Shown: positions 52,431 to 60,576 of the stretch, in pieces
Numbering within the stretch: position 1 is the stretch's first letter
Layout of the letters: each line of letters begins with the position of its first letter
NCBI RefSeq assembly: GCF_902506345.1
Contig: NZ_LR733413.1
Span: 2,726,617-2,790,616 of the forward strand
Direction: 5' to 3'
Origin: Flavobacterium sp. 9R
GTDB lineage: Bacteria; Bacteroidota; Bacteroidia; Flavobacteriales; Flavobacteriaceae
DNA length: 64,000 bases
Notes under the pieces: generated by a model
The model's database searches: none
The model's input: only the letters and a program-made list of their open reading frames with translations
Told to the model about the DNA's origin: nothing
Translations under genes and position numbers: made by a program

Positions 52431-53549
52431 TTAAAGGATGTAATCCCAAAAATTTTGACTGTGAATGACTGCTGTTGTTTTTGGATGGTACTTTTCGGTG
52501 AAAGATTTTGTAAATCGTACTTTTTGATTAGGATTGTATTTAATTTCAAAAGCTTCAATTTCGGTATTTTTTAGTTCCAAATAATCGATTTCGGCTTGTT
52601 GTGTATTGCGCCAAAAATAAGTGTCTTTGAACTGATTTTCATAAATCAATTTTTTCTTTCTTTCGCTAATTATAAAGTTTTCCCAAAGTGCACCTACATC
52701 GTCACGAAGTTCTATGGGATTGAAATTTTTGATGATTCGATTGCGGAGACCATTGTCCCAAAAATAGACTTTTCGCCCTTTTTTAAGCTCATTATCTTGG
52801 TTTTTGCTGAAAGCGTGTAAGCTAAAAACAATGAAATTTTTTTCTAATATATCAATGTACTTTTCAACGGTCAGGCGACTTATTCCTAATTCATTTGCCA
52901 AAGAACTGTAATTAATTTCGCTACCAATTCTGTAAGCTAACATTTGAACTAATCGTTGTAAAGTGGCTGATTTTTTTATGCCATCTAAATTTAGAATGTC
53001 TTTGTATAGAAAACCATCAACTAAATCATTGAGTATCTTTTCTTCCTGACCAGGATGATTTACTACTTCAGGATAATAACCAAATACTAATCGATGAGGT
53101 ATCAAACGGGTTTCCTCAACAAAATTAGTATGCTTTACTAATTCGGCAAAGTTTAATGGGAAGAGTTGTAACTCTTCTTTTCTTCCCATCATGGATTCTT
53201 TGGTTTTGTCTGCTAGTTCAAAAGCACTACTACCCGAAGCGATGACTTGAATTTCTGGAAAATTGTCCACCATTCTTTTAATCAAAAGCCCAATATTGTG
53301 AATCATTTGAGCCTCGTCAATTATTAACATAGTGTTATTTCCTATTAGCGCTTTTAGTCGGTCGGAGGTGATATTTTCTAATAGCAATTGGGTATCGGGT
53401 TCATCGCCATTTAGCCATAAATAGGGATGACTTTTGACCGTGTTTTTGATCAAAGAGGTTTTGCCTACTTGTCGTGCACCAAATACTAATATGGCTTTTC
53501 CTTTGAAAAGTAAAGAATCAATGGCAGGTTGTTGGGTTCTTTGTATCAT
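52431..53549 (-). CDS. AAA_14/DUF4143 ATP-binding protein
   Basis: The start at 53549 (MIQRTQQPAIDS) is preferred because the in-frame GTG at 53570 lies inside the promoter box. The 372-residue protein has Walker A GARQVGKTS (residues 24-32), Walker B MLIIDEAQM, a sensor region IQVIASGSSAFEL, a winged-helix stretch (YSSLANELGISRLTVEKYIDIL) and a DUF4143 C-terminal nuclease-like domain ending FEIKYNPNQKVR. Such proteins are widespread in bacteria with unsettled roles, sometimes suspected in DNA or phage response. It is preceded by four palindromes in tandem, which might allow self-regulation. Confidence 0.9.
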   Translation of the reverse strand: MIQRTQQPAIDSLLFKGKAILVFGARQVGKTSLIKNTVKSHPYLWLNGDEPDTQLLLENITSDRLKALIGNNTMLIIDEAQMIHNIGLLIKRMVDNFPEIQVIASGSSAFELADKTKESMMGRKEELQLFPLNFAELVKHTNFVEETRLIPHRLVFGYYPEVVNHPGQEEKILNDLVDGFLYKDILNLDGIKKSATLQRLVQMLAYRIGSEINYSSLANELGISRLTVEKYIDILEKNFIVFSLHAFSKNQDNELKKGRKVYFWDNGLRNRIIKNFNPIELRDDVGALWENFIISERKKKLIYENQFKDTYFWRNTQQAEIDYLELKNTEIEAFEIKYNPNQKVRFTKSFTEKYHPKTTAVIHSQNFWDYIL

Positions 53550-53569
53550 TTGTAATCCTTTTGAAAGCA

Positions 53570-53577
53570 CAAATATA
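53570..53577 (-). promoter_or_regulatory. -7 promoter box of the AAA/DUF4143 gene
   Basis: TATATTTG on the minus strand, 20 nt before the chosen ATG. The palindrome series begins 9 bp further upstream. Confidence 0.6.
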
Positions 53578-53586
53578 CCATAATTT

Positions 53587-53697
53587 GATATTCAAATATC
53601 AAAAAAATATAATAATATGATATTTGAATATCAAAAAAATATAATAATATGATATTTGAATATCAAAAAAAATATAATAATATGATATTTGAATGTC
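53587..53697. repeat. Four tandem palindromes GATATTTGAATATC
   Basis: Copies at 53587-53600, 53619-53632, 53651-53664 and 53684-53697 are spaced 32, 32 and 33 bp apart and separated by nearly identical AT-rich linkers (AAAAAAATATAATAAT). The first copy is in the inverted middle form GATATTCAAATATC and the last has one change. The regular spacing of about three helical turns and the position just upstream of the ATPase promoter suggest an operator. Confidence 0.85.
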
Positions 53698-53713
53698 AAA
53701 AAAGACTTGTTTT

Positions 53714-53755
53714 AGCAAACTGATTACTAAAACCTGACCACTGCTTACTTGTTAC
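53714..53755. repeat. Heptamer array (six units) at the crotonase stop codon
   Basis: Read on the minus strand, the first unit GTAACAA contains the TAA stop; GTAAGCA, GTGGTCA, GGTTTTA, GTAATCA and GTTTGCT follow without indels. It has the same unit order as the other arrays. Confidence 0.75.
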
Positions 53756-54534
53756 TTCCCTGTAAAATTGGCTTTTCTTTTTTCTAAGAATGCGGTGGTT
53801 CCTTCTTTAAAATCTGCTGTTCCGAAGCATTTACCAAAGTTTTTGATTTCCGTTTCGAAACCATTTTTACCGTCTTTATAATTGGCGTTGATGGCTTTTA
53901 TAGCTCGACCAATGGCAAAAGGAGAGTTTTTCATGATTTTTTGAGCGATTCCTTTGGTAAAATCCAACAATTCTGCTTGAGGTACTACATGATTTACCAA
54001 TCCATAATTTTTGGCTGTCTCTGCGTCAATCATGCTGGCGGTCATAATCAATTCCATAGCACGACCTTTTCCAATGAGTTGTGGTAAACGTTGTGTTCCT
54101 CCATATCCTGGAATTACTCCTAAGGAAACTTCTGGAAGTCCCATTTTGGCATTGTCTGAAGCAACTCTGAAATGACAAGACATAGCCAATTCTAACCCAC
54201 CACCCAAGGCAAAACCATTGATAGCAGCGATTACTGGTGTTTTTAAATTTTCGATTAAATCGAATAATTTTTCTTGTCCTTCGCTAGCCAGTTGAGCACC
54301 TTCGGCAATGGTAAAATGAGCAAATTCAGAAATATCGGCGCCAGCTACAAAAGCTTTTTCTCCACTTCCTGTAATGAGTATCACTTGAATTTCTTTGTTT
54401 TTTCCCAGTGTTTTTATGGCTTTGTGCAGGTCGTTTATAGTGTCAATATTCAAAGCATTTAACTTCGAAGGTCTATTGATGGTAAGGATTGCAATATTGT
54501 TTTCTAGTTCGATTAAAATATTTTCGTAATTCAT
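53752..54534 (-). CDS. Enoyl-CoA hydratase/isomerase family protein (crotonase)
   Basis: A 260-residue crotonase. The oxyanion-hole motifs are EKAFVAGADISEF and NGFALGGGLELAMSCHFR, and the catalytic glutamates lie in the GLPEVSLGVIPGYGGTQRL block, which matches short-chain enoyl-CoA hydratases. It hydrates trans-2-enoyl-CoA in fatty-acid or butyrate-type pathways. The upstream gene is a sensor kinase 12 nt away, so the two are co-transcribed although not obviously linked in function. Confidence 0.93.
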   Translation of the reverse strand: MNYENILIELENNIAILTINRPSKLNALNIDTINDLHKAIKTLGKNKEIQVILITGSGEKAFVAGADISEFAHFTIAEGAQLASEGQEKLFDLIENLKTPVIAAINGFALGGGLELAMSCHFRVASDNAKMGLPEVSLGVIPGYGGTQRLPQLIGKGRAMELIMTASMIDAETAKNYGLVNHVVPQAELLDFTKGIAQKIMKNSPFAIGRAIKAINANYKDGKNGFETEIKNFGKCFGTADFKEGTTAFLEKRKANFTGK

Positions 54535-54546
54535 AACGCTATTTTT

Positions 54547-56019
54547 TTATAATTGAATTATAGGCAAAGTCACTTTAAAAGTAGTCCCTTTTCCTAATTG
54601 TGTATCAAAGGTAATTGTTCCGTTGTAATTTTCTATGATGTTTTTGATAATTCCTAGACCGAGTCCCATACCGCTTGTTTTGGTAGTAAATTTGGGTTCG
54701 AATATTTTGGGCACTGTTTGCTCTGCGATGCCTACTCCGTTGTCTTGAACCAAAATGATGACTTGGTTGTGTTCTCTTTTTACGACCACTTTGATGGCTT
54801 TTTCTTCCTGATTTTCTGGAATGGCTTGTATGGCATTTTTAACCAAATTGGTAATCACACGGATGAGTTGTGAGCGGTCCATACTTGAAATAATGGAAGG
54901 GTACTGACTCTCAAAAACAATATAATCTTCATTGAAAATATCCAAAGCCAGTTCGACTACTTCCACCACATTTAGTGTTTCGTTTTGTTGGGCTGGCATA
55001 GAGGCAAAGTTCGAAAAAGCCGAAGCCACAGCACTCATAATATCAATTTGCTGAATTAAGGTTTCGGAATATTCATTGAGTTTTTGTTTGACATCTGGTG
55101 TAGTAGGGTCAAATTTTCTTTGGAAACTTTGTACCGTTAATCGCATAGGTGTCAACGGATTTTTGATTTCATGCGCTACTTGTTTTGCCATTTCTCGCCA
55201 AGCTTCTTCTCTTTCGCTTTGCGCCAGTTTAAGGGCACTTTTCTCTAATTTATCGACCATTTCGTTGTAAGAACGAATCAACAAATTAATTTCACGGCTA
55301 TTGGCGTCCAAAACAATTTTTTCGTTTTTCTGCTCAATATTCGTTTCGCTCATTTTGTCGGCGATGGTTTTCAACGATTTGGTGATATAAGTAGCCAAGA
55401 AATACGCCAAGGCAAAAGCAACAATCAGCATAAAAGAATAGACTTGACCTAATCTAATGAGGAAACTATTCAGCTCTTTCTGATAAAAACTATCATCTTC
55501 AACATAAGGTAAATTTAATACGCCAAGCGGTTTGAATTTGTCGTCTTTGATTTGGCTGTACGACGAACGATTTTTGACTCCGTCGACAGTTTTGATGTCG
55601 ACAAAACGTTTATCAATGGAGGAACGAACCAGTTTCAGAATGTATTTTGGAATAGGCGGCGCCATTTTATCGATAGAAAAGGACTCTTTCGATGATTTTA
55701 AAAGATGACCGTCTAGGCTATAAACATTGATTTCGATGTTGTGAATTTGGGATAATTCGTGAATTTTATCTTTAAAAATTAAATCTAAATTTTTAGGCGT
55801 CAACGGATAAGTGGTAGTTGACAGCACATAATTAATATGCTCTTTTATGGCAGTTTCCTTTCGCTCTAAACGTTCTTGATGATAATCTCGTGCTTCACTT
55901 TTGAACTGTAAAATAGAAATAGAGGCGAGCAAAACACTTGAAACTACAATAACAACAATCATCGATAGGAAAATCCTAGTACGCAAGGAAAGCATCGATA
56001 TGTTGAAGTTGTTCAGCAT
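54547..56019 (-). CDS. Sensor histidine kinase (NtrY-like layout)
   Basis: The 490-residue protein has a first membrane helix (about residues 15-33), a periplasmic sensor region, and a second helix near residues 190-210. A HAMP domain follows, then the HisKA box WREMAKQVAHEIKNPLTPMRL with the phospho-accepting His, and a C-terminal HATPase with N box NLVKNAIQAI, G1 DNGVGI and G2 GMGLGLGIIK. It autophosphorylates in response to an unknown periplasmic signal. No response regulator gene is adjacent. A good promoter lies at 56067-56096. Confidence 0.93.
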   Translation of the reverse strand: MLNNFNISMLSLRTRIFLSMIVVIVVSSVLLASISILQFKSEARDYHQERLERKETAIKEHINYVLSTTTYPLTPKNLDLIFKDKIHELSQIHNIEINVYSLDGHLLKSSKESFSIDKMAPPIPKYILKLVRSSIDKRFVDIKTVDGVKNRSSYSQIKDDKFKPLGVLNLPYVEDDSFYQKELNSFLIRLGQVYSFMLIVAFALAYFLATYITKSLKTIADKMSETNIEQKNEKIVLDANSREINLLIRSYNEMVDKLEKSALKLAQSEREEAWREMAKQVAHEIKNPLTPMRLTVQSFQRKFDPTTPDVKQKLNEYSETLIQQIDIMSAVASAFSNFASMPAQQNETLNVVEVVELALDIFNEDYIVFESQYPSIISSMDRSQLIRVITNLVKNAIQAIPENQEEKAIKVVVKREHNQVIILVQDNGVGIAEQTVPKIFEPKFTTKTSGMGLGLGIIKNIIENYNGTITFDTQLGKGTTFKVTLPIIQL

Positions 56020-56021
56020 AA

Positions 56022-56060
56022 TTTTTTAGTATTCAGTGTTCAGACTGTTAGTATTCAGTT
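56022..56060. repeat. Heptamer array in the kinase 5' UTR
   Basis: Units GTATTCA and GTGTTCA, an 8-mer GACTGTTA, then GTATTCA again lie between the kinase ATG and its predicted promoter. This copy is less regular than those at stop codons. Confidence 0.65.
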
Positions 56061-56066
56061 ATTTTG

Positions 56067-56096
56067 CAAACGTATAATTCGGTTTTAAACTTACAA
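56067..56096 (-). promoter_or_regulatory. Promoter of the sensor kinase gene
   Basis: On the minus strand TTG (56096-56094) and TACGTTTG (56074-56067) are separated by 19 nt, a full match to the TTG/TAnnTTTG consensus. It gives a leader of about 40 nt that contains a heptamer array. Confidence 0.7.
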
Positions 56097-56123
56097 ACAG
56101 GCAAAATTTTATTAGGCAAAGAT

Positions 56124-56158
56124 TGAAAACTGATCACTAAAAACTGACCCCTGACCAC
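56124..56158. repeat. Heptamer array (five units), starting at the hemJ stop codon
   Basis: On the minus strand, from the G of the TAG stop: GTGGTCA, GGGGTCA, GTTTTTA, GTGATCA and GTTTTCA, without indels. It is the third TAG stop in the window whose G opens an array. Confidence 0.8.
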
Positions 56159-56706
56159 TATTTTCTCTCTCTTATTCTCTTGTAAAAACGAAAGCCCAAC
56201 ATAATAATGATTGAAAATAAAAAAATACCAATCACTCCATACACCCAGTTGAAAGCATTTTTGAGCACTACTAAAAACACCACTGCAAATAAAATAAGTG
56301 TTGCTCCTTCATTCCAAATACGCATATAATTGGTGGTGTATTTTACTTCATTGCGTTGTAATTGATTGAATATTTGATGGCATTTAAAATGATACAAATA
56401 CAATAAAAAAACAAATCCTAGTTTGACATGCATCCAAGGCATTTGCAACCAACTTTTGCCTAAATCAGTAAAAAGTAACAACCAAAAAGCAACAAAAAAA
56501 GTAATAATTGCTGATGGCCAAGTGATGATATACCACAAACGATAGGCCATAAGGTTGTATTGTTTTTGCAAAATCTCTTTCTCGGGAGAAGGTTTATCGG
56601 CGGCTTCAATTTGGTAGACGAACAAGCGAACGATATAAAATAATCCTGCAAACCATGTGACTACAAAAATGATGTGTAAGGATTTGAGGTAGTTGTAGAG
56701 TTCCAT
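56158..56706 (-). CDS. hemJ: Protoporphyrinogen oxidase HemJ / CopD-like family
   Basis: A 182-residue integral membrane protein with about four or five transmembrane segments. The N-terminus YLKSLHIIFVVTWFAGLFYI matches HemJ (UPF0093), whose conserved His in the first helix is present. HemJ oxidises protoporphyrinogen IX to protoporphyrin IX. The gene lies downstream of hemH, which inserts iron into that product, supporting the call. The family is longer here than the usual ~145 residues because of an extra C-terminal helix and basic tail (RFYKRIRERK). Confidence 0.8.
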   Translation of the reverse strand: MELYNYLKSLHIIFVVTWFAGLFYIVRLFVYQIEAADKPSPEKEILQKQYNLMAYRLWYIITWPSAIITFFVAFWLLLFTDLGKSWLQMPWMHVKLGFVFLLYLYHFKCHQIFNQLQRNEVKYTTNYMRIWNEGATLILFAVVFLVVLKNAFNWVYGVIGIFLFSIIIMLGFRFYKRIRERK

Positions 56707-56721
56707 TTATTTTGATTTCAA

Positions 56722-56763
56722 GTTTAAGGTTTGAAGTTACTATAGCAACTTCAAACCTTGAAC
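56722..56763. promoter_or_regulatory. Strong hairpin between hemH and hemJ
   Basis: AAGGTTTGAAGTT pairs perfectly with AACTTCAAACCTT around ACTATAGC, and further outer pairs extend the stem. There is no adjacent T run in the reading direction (minus), so it is probably an mRNA structure in the hemH-hemJ junction rather than a full terminator. Confidence 0.7.
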
Positions 56764-56767
56764 AAAT

Positions 56768-57784
56768 TTAAACTTTCTTGAATTCTTTAATCCAATTGGC
56801 TACGACACCACACCATTCATCTTCATCATTCATACAAGGGATAGCCATAAATTCTTCTCCACCATGATGTAGGAACTGTTCATTGGCTTCCATAGCAATT
56901 TCTTCTAGCGTTTCTAAACAGTCAGCTACAAAAGCTGGGGTTACAACCGCTAGTTTTTTAATTCCTTGTTCAGGCATTTTATTGATTTCTACATCGGTGT
57001 AAGGAGTAAGCCATTTGTCTCCTGCCAAACGAGATTGGAAGGTTTGGCTGTATTTGCCTTCTGGAATACCTAATAATTTTACTACTTGCTTGGTCGTTTC
57101 ATAACATTGATGACGGTAGCAAAACTCGTGTGCAGGCGAAGGCGTGTTACAGCAAGAACCATCAATTTTACAATGAGAATTCGTTACATCGGTTTTGCGA
57201 ATGTGACGTTTTGGAATTCCGTGATAGGAGAATAATAAATGGTCATATTCAAATCCTTCCAAATGCTTTTTGATAGAATTAGAAAGTGCTTGAATATAAT
57301 CGGGTTTATTGTAGAATGCAGGAACATTCGTAAATGTCATTTCTGGGAAATACTTTTGACGTAATTCTTCAGCCAAAACAACAATAGTAGTTGTTGAGGC
57401 CATAGCGTGTTGCGGATACAAAGGCAAAAGCATTACTTCAGTTACACCTTGGTCTTTAAGTTCTTGCAAGCCTTTTTGAATGGTCATCGTTCCGTAACGC
57501 ATCGCTAAAGCCACAGGTATATCTACCAATTGTTTCACTTTTTGATGCATTTTTTTCGAAATCACAATCAAAGGAGAACCTTCACTAGTCCAAATTCGAC
57601 TGTAAGCTTCGGCCGATTTTTTTGGTCGGGTTTGTAATATGATACCACGAACCAATAAAGCGCGCAATAGATAAGGAACATCTATCACGTATTTATCCAT
57701 TAAAAATTCATCTAAATACGGCTTTACATCTTTTGGAGTGGGACTTTCTGGTGAACCTAAGTTAACTAATAATACGCCTTTCAT
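56768..57784 (-). CDS. hemH: Ferrochelatase
   Basis: The complete 338-residue protein begins KGVLLVNLGSPESPTPKDV, as in ferrochelatases. The active-site His is in FSYHGIPKRHIRK. The stretch YSQTFQSRLAGDKWLTPYTD and the Glu in VADCLETLEEI complete the metal-handling residues. It inserts Fe2+ into protoporphyrin IX to make protoheme. A -7 box TACTTTTG lies about 60 nt upstream. Confidence 0.97.
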   Translation of the reverse strand: MKGVLLVNLGSPESPTPKDVKPYLDEFLMDKYVIDVPYLLRALLVRGIILQTRPKKSAEAYSRIWTSEGSPLIVISKKMHQKVKQLVDIPVALAMRYGTMTIQKGLQELKDQGVTEVMLLPLYPQHAMASTTTIVVLAEELRQKYFPEMTFTNVPAFYNKPDYIQALSNSIKKHLEGFEYDHLLFSYHGIPKRHIRKTDVTNSHCKIDGSCCNTPSPAHEFCYRHQCYETTKQVVKLLGIPEGKYSQTFQSRLAGDKWLTPYTDVEINKMPEQGIKKLAVVTPAFVADCLETLEEIAMEANEQFLHHGGEEFMAIPCMNDEDEWCGVVANWIKEFKKV

Positions 57785-57843
57785 TCTGTTCTTTTTTATT
57801 GTTTTTGGATGACAAAGGGGGAAATTTCATTAAAATTTGAGGT

Positions 57844-57851
57844 CAAAAGTA
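57844..57851 (-). promoter_or_regulatory. -7 promoter box for hemH
   Basis: TACTTTTG on the minus strand, 59 nt before the hemH ATG, in the gap behind the AraC-type gene. Confidence 0.5.
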
Positions 57852-57923
57852 AATAAACTCCGTCTTTATCTAGTATCTTATGTATTCTTTTTTTTATTGT
57901 TGGGATAGGTAAAACTGATGGTT

Positions 57924-58793
57924 TTATGACATCGTTGTATTGATAGCCATTAAATATTTTTTAGGAGTTGTACCAAATTTTTTCTTGAAAGCAGCTATAA
58001 AATGACTTCCGGTGCTGTATCCAATTTTGAGTCCTACTTCATTTACATTATAAGAGCCACTATCAAGCAATTGTCGAGCATAATCCATTTTGTAATCAAA
58101 TAAAAAGCCATAAACTGTATCGCCATATATTTGTTTGAAACCCATTTTTAGTTTCTTTAAATTAAGACCAATAGTATCTGCTAATTCCTGAAGTCCAGGA
58201 GGTTCGGCCATATTGGCTATAATTATTTCTTTGGCTTTTTTGATTTTTAAAACATTCTCTTCATCAACTAAAAACGGACATTGCTCTGCATTTGGGTCTT
58301 CATTTCTATTAAAAAACAGACTTAATAATTCATACCCTTTGCCTTTGTAGTATAAATTTTTAATAGATGGATTCAAGTTATAATGAAACATTTGGTTCAA
58401 AACAATAGCCATTGATGGACTAATATCACTTTCGTTATAGTACTTTTTGTCTTGATTTTCTTTACTTAAAAACGGAATATGTTCTGCATTTGTAGTAAAC
58501 AATCCGTGAAACTTTTTTATGGAGACAAATATGGATATCAACCAAGATTTTGGTGCTACTTCTACGTGTAAAGGCAATTCTTTTTCGGTATTGTAAAAAA
58601 GCAAGGCTTTTTCCTCGTTAAGTTTTAAGCCATAATTCCCTTGATTAAAGATATAGTTAGCGTTTCCTTTTAAACCAAAATGAAATTGAATCAAACCCAA
58701 TTGTACAGGTCGTTTAAAAGTTGTAATCACATCGGTATTGTTTTGAAAACGAATTAAAATAAAATCATCGTCAATTTTTATTTCTTCTTCCAT
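57924..58793 (-). CDS. AraC family transcriptional regulator
   Basis: A 289-residue protein. The first ~170 residues form a sensing domain without a recognised family. Residues about 190-289 carry two helix-turn-helix motifs, with LQELADTIGLNLKKLKMGFK and the second VNEVGLKIGYSTGSHFIAAF followed by KKFGTTPKKY, the AraC hallmark. It lies between hemH and the redox cluster, so it may control heme genes, the cluster, or both. A TAATTTTG box occurs 65 nt upstream. Confidence 0.92.
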   Translation of the reverse strand: MEEEIKIDDDFILIRFQNNTDVITTFKRPVQLGLIQFHFGLKGNANYIFNQGNYGLKLNEEKALLFYNTEKELPLHVEVAPKSWLISIFVSIKKFHGLFTTNAEHIPFLSKENQDKKYYNESDISPSMAIVLNQMFHYNLNPSIKNLYYKGKGYELLSLFFNRNEDPNAEQCPFLVDEENVLKIKKAKEIIIANMAEPPGLQELADTIGLNLKKLKMGFKQIYGDTVYGFLFDYKMDYARQLLDSGSYNVNEVGLKIGYSTGSHFIAAFKKKFGTTPKKYLMAINTTMS

Positions 58794-58857
58794 TTTGTTG
58801 ATTTCCTTTAGTGAAGTTGTTATTTTCGTTTATAATCAAACGAATACTTTATCTTTT

Positions 58858-58865
58858 CAAAATTA
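58858..58865 (-). promoter_or_regulatory. -7 promoter box for the AraC-type gene
   Basis: TAATTTTG on the minus strand, 64 nt before the ATG at 58793. Confidence 0.5.
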
Positions 58866-58929
58866 AATCTTTTTGATGGTTTATTGTTTACTTGAATGTG
58901 ATTTTATAAAATCTTTGTGTTTTGGATTT

Positions 58930-59469
58930 TTATTTCAAAAAAGTTGTGGACTGAATAGTAACTGTATTGGCAATTTTACTCTTGACCAAGCTGGGTATGG
59001 CAATATTAAAATCACTCGCATTTACTGAGAAACTTGACACGATTTGTATTCCATTGGGTGTTCTGCGGATTTTTGCAATAAATGCTATGGCATTGGATTT
59101 TCCGTGAAGTTCTAAATTCCCCTTTATTGGATAATCTTTAAAGTTTGTGGTCAATTGATTTGCGTCAAACCCTTCAATTTTTCCTTTAAAAATTGCTTTT
59201 GGATAGTCATCGGTTTCCATATAATTTTCATTAAAATGCTCCTCCATTAAAGCAATTTTAAACCGAAATCCTTTCATTAGAGCCAAACTGGCAATTTCAC
59301 CGGTTTTTGGATTGAAAACAAACGTCACACTCTTGTTTACTGCCCTAACTTCTTCAAAAGTCGGAACCGATGCCTCAAAGGTTATTGTTCCCGATTTGTC
59401 AATCATTTTTTGCTGAGCAAACCCCAAATGAATGACGTTTAGCATAACTAAGAGTATCATTTTTTTCAT
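58930..59469 (-). CDS. YceI family protein, copy 1
   Basis: A 179-residue exported protein with signal MKKMILLVMLNVIHLGFAQ. It has the YceI lipocalin-like pattern: GTITFEASVPTFEEV, KIALMEEHFNENYMETDDYP, then AIFKGKIEGFDANQLTT and a C-terminal FSVNASDFNIAIPSLVKSKI. YceI proteins bind isoprenoid or fatty lipids in the periplasm. It lies 16 nt after the start-proximal paralogue (59486-60037) on one transcript with it and the CxxCH lipoprotein. Confidence 0.9.
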   Translation of the reverse strand: MKKMILLVMLNVIHLGFAQQKMIDKSGTITFEASVPTFEEVRAVNKSVTFVFNPKTGEIASLALMKGFRFKIALMEEHFNENYMETDDYPKAIFKGKIEGFDANQLTTNFKDYPIKGNLELHGKSNAIAFIAKIRRTPNGIQIVSSFSVNASDFNIAIPSLVKSKIANTVTIQSTTFLK

Positions 59470-59485
59470 AGTTCGTTTCTTTTTG

Positions 59486-60037
59486 TTACTTGTAATCTGT
59501 TATCAAAACAGCTGCTAGTTGAATATTCACTTTGCTAGCTAATTTGTATTGAATGAGTGTTGGAATAGGTATGCTAAAATCACTAGTGTTTACGGAGAAG
59601 CTCGTATTCAATACAACCCTAGGTCCAACTTTACTGATTTTGGCAATAACACTTATATCTTTTGCTTTGCCGTGTATTTCAAGTTTCCCGTTCATTACAA
59701 AATCTTTTGGATTTGAGGTTAGGGTTTTCCGATCAAATGCTTCAATTTGGCCTCTAAAAATGGCTTTCGGATAGCGATCGGTCTCCATATAATTTTCATT
59801 GAAATGTTCTTCCATTAACGCAATTTCAAAATGAAACCCTTTCATTAAGACTAGACTTGCAATTTCTCCTGTTTCAGGATTTAAAACTACTGTCGCTCCA
59901 ATATTGGTTCCCTTCACTTCATCATAAGAAGGAAACGATGCATCAAAAGTTATTATTCCAGATTTGGTTATCATTTTTTCTTGGGCAAAGACCAGTAACG
60001 AAGCAAATAGCAATGGTACGAGGATGATTTTTTTCAT
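59486..60037 (-). CDS. YceI family protein, copy 2
   Basis: A paralogue of the previous gene; both contain MEEHFNENYMET. The start is placed at 60037 (MKKIILVPLLFASLLVFAQ, signal peptide, 183 residues). An ATG at 60052 would overlap the upstream TGA (ATGA), and the signal would still work, so coupling is possible. Residues such as GIITFDASFPSYDEVKGTN and the C-terminal FSVNTSDFSIPIPTLIQYKL keep the YceI pattern. It probably binds a lipid or quinone-like ligand in the periplasm, next to a heme protein. Confidence 0.88.
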   Translation of the reverse strand: MKKIILVPLLFASLLVFAQEKMITKSGIITFDASFPSYDEVKGTNIGATVVLNPETGEIASLVLMKGFHFEIALMEEHFNENYMETDRYPKAIFRGQIEAFDRKTLTSNPKDFVMNGKLEIHGKAKDISVIAKISKVGPRVVLNTSFSVNTSDFSIPIPTLIQYKLASKVNIQLAAVLITDYK

Positions 60038-60051
60038 TATTCTGTTTTGCA

Positions 60052-60420
60052 TCAGTTTTCTATTAATCCCTCTTTTTGCCATTTTAGAATAATATCAATC
60101 GTGGCTTGAGGCATTCTTGGTCCTCCACTTGGCATTAACAATCCATTGCCATTTTGTAGCGAAATTCTAGTAGTCAAACCACGATTGAGAACGGCTTCTT
60201 TTACTTGGTCATAGGTTACCAAAGGCATTGGAGCTCCGTTTTTTGGCACCGCTGCGTGACAGACCACACAATTGTTGTCAATTATTGATTTTACGTTTTT
60301 GGTATAGGTTGTTAATCCTACCATTGTAGAATCGTCCATTAGGGTGGTCGGATTGTCATTGGTACAGCTCACCAGAGTTATCGCAAGTGCAAGGGCTGTA
60401 TACAGTTTTTTTGTGTTCAT
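60052..60420 (-). CDS. Heme c-binding lipoprotein (single CxxCH)
   Basis: The start is set at 60420 (MNTKKLYTALALAITLVSC, lipobox at Cys19); the longer reading frame to 60462 has a non-signal N-terminus. The 122-residue product has one heme c motif CVVCH (about residues 52-56) with a candidate axial Met in LLMPSGGPRM or later. It looks like a small c-type cytochrome facing the periplasm, probably an electron carrier. It is the first gene of a minus-strand trio with two YceI proteins. Confidence 0.86.
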   Translation of the reverse strand: MNTKKLYTALALAITLVSCTNDNPTTLMDDSTMVGLTTYTKNVKSIIDNNCVVCHAAVPKNGAPMPLVTYDQVKEAVLNRGLTTRISLQNGNGLLMPSGGPRMPQATIDIILKWQKEGLIEN

Positions 60421-60576
60421 AAGGATTGGTTTTAAATTAATTAAGATGATTTGAAAAGCCATTCTAATGCATATACGAGAAAATGCAGTGTACAGTTTTT
60501 TTTAAGGGCATTTTTATTTTTTTAAAACCAAAGCTTCCTTTTTAACGTAAGTAGAGAAAACAGAATAAAACTACTT

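Noticed and set aside
53550..53570. GTG start of the AAA/DUF4143 protein at 53570
   Set aside because: The codon overlaps the -7 promoter box TATATTTG, so it cannot be in the mRNA; the ATG at 53549 is used.
53587..53697. CRISPR or iteron-type origin
   Set aside because: The spaces between the palindromes are copies of each other, not unique spacers; no replication gene is nearby. An operator is simpler.
60421..60462. Longer N-terminus for the CxxCH lipoprotein
   Set aside because: The extension (MAFQIILINLKPIL) would put a second hydrophobic stretch before a complete SPII signal; the ATG at 60420 is sufficient.
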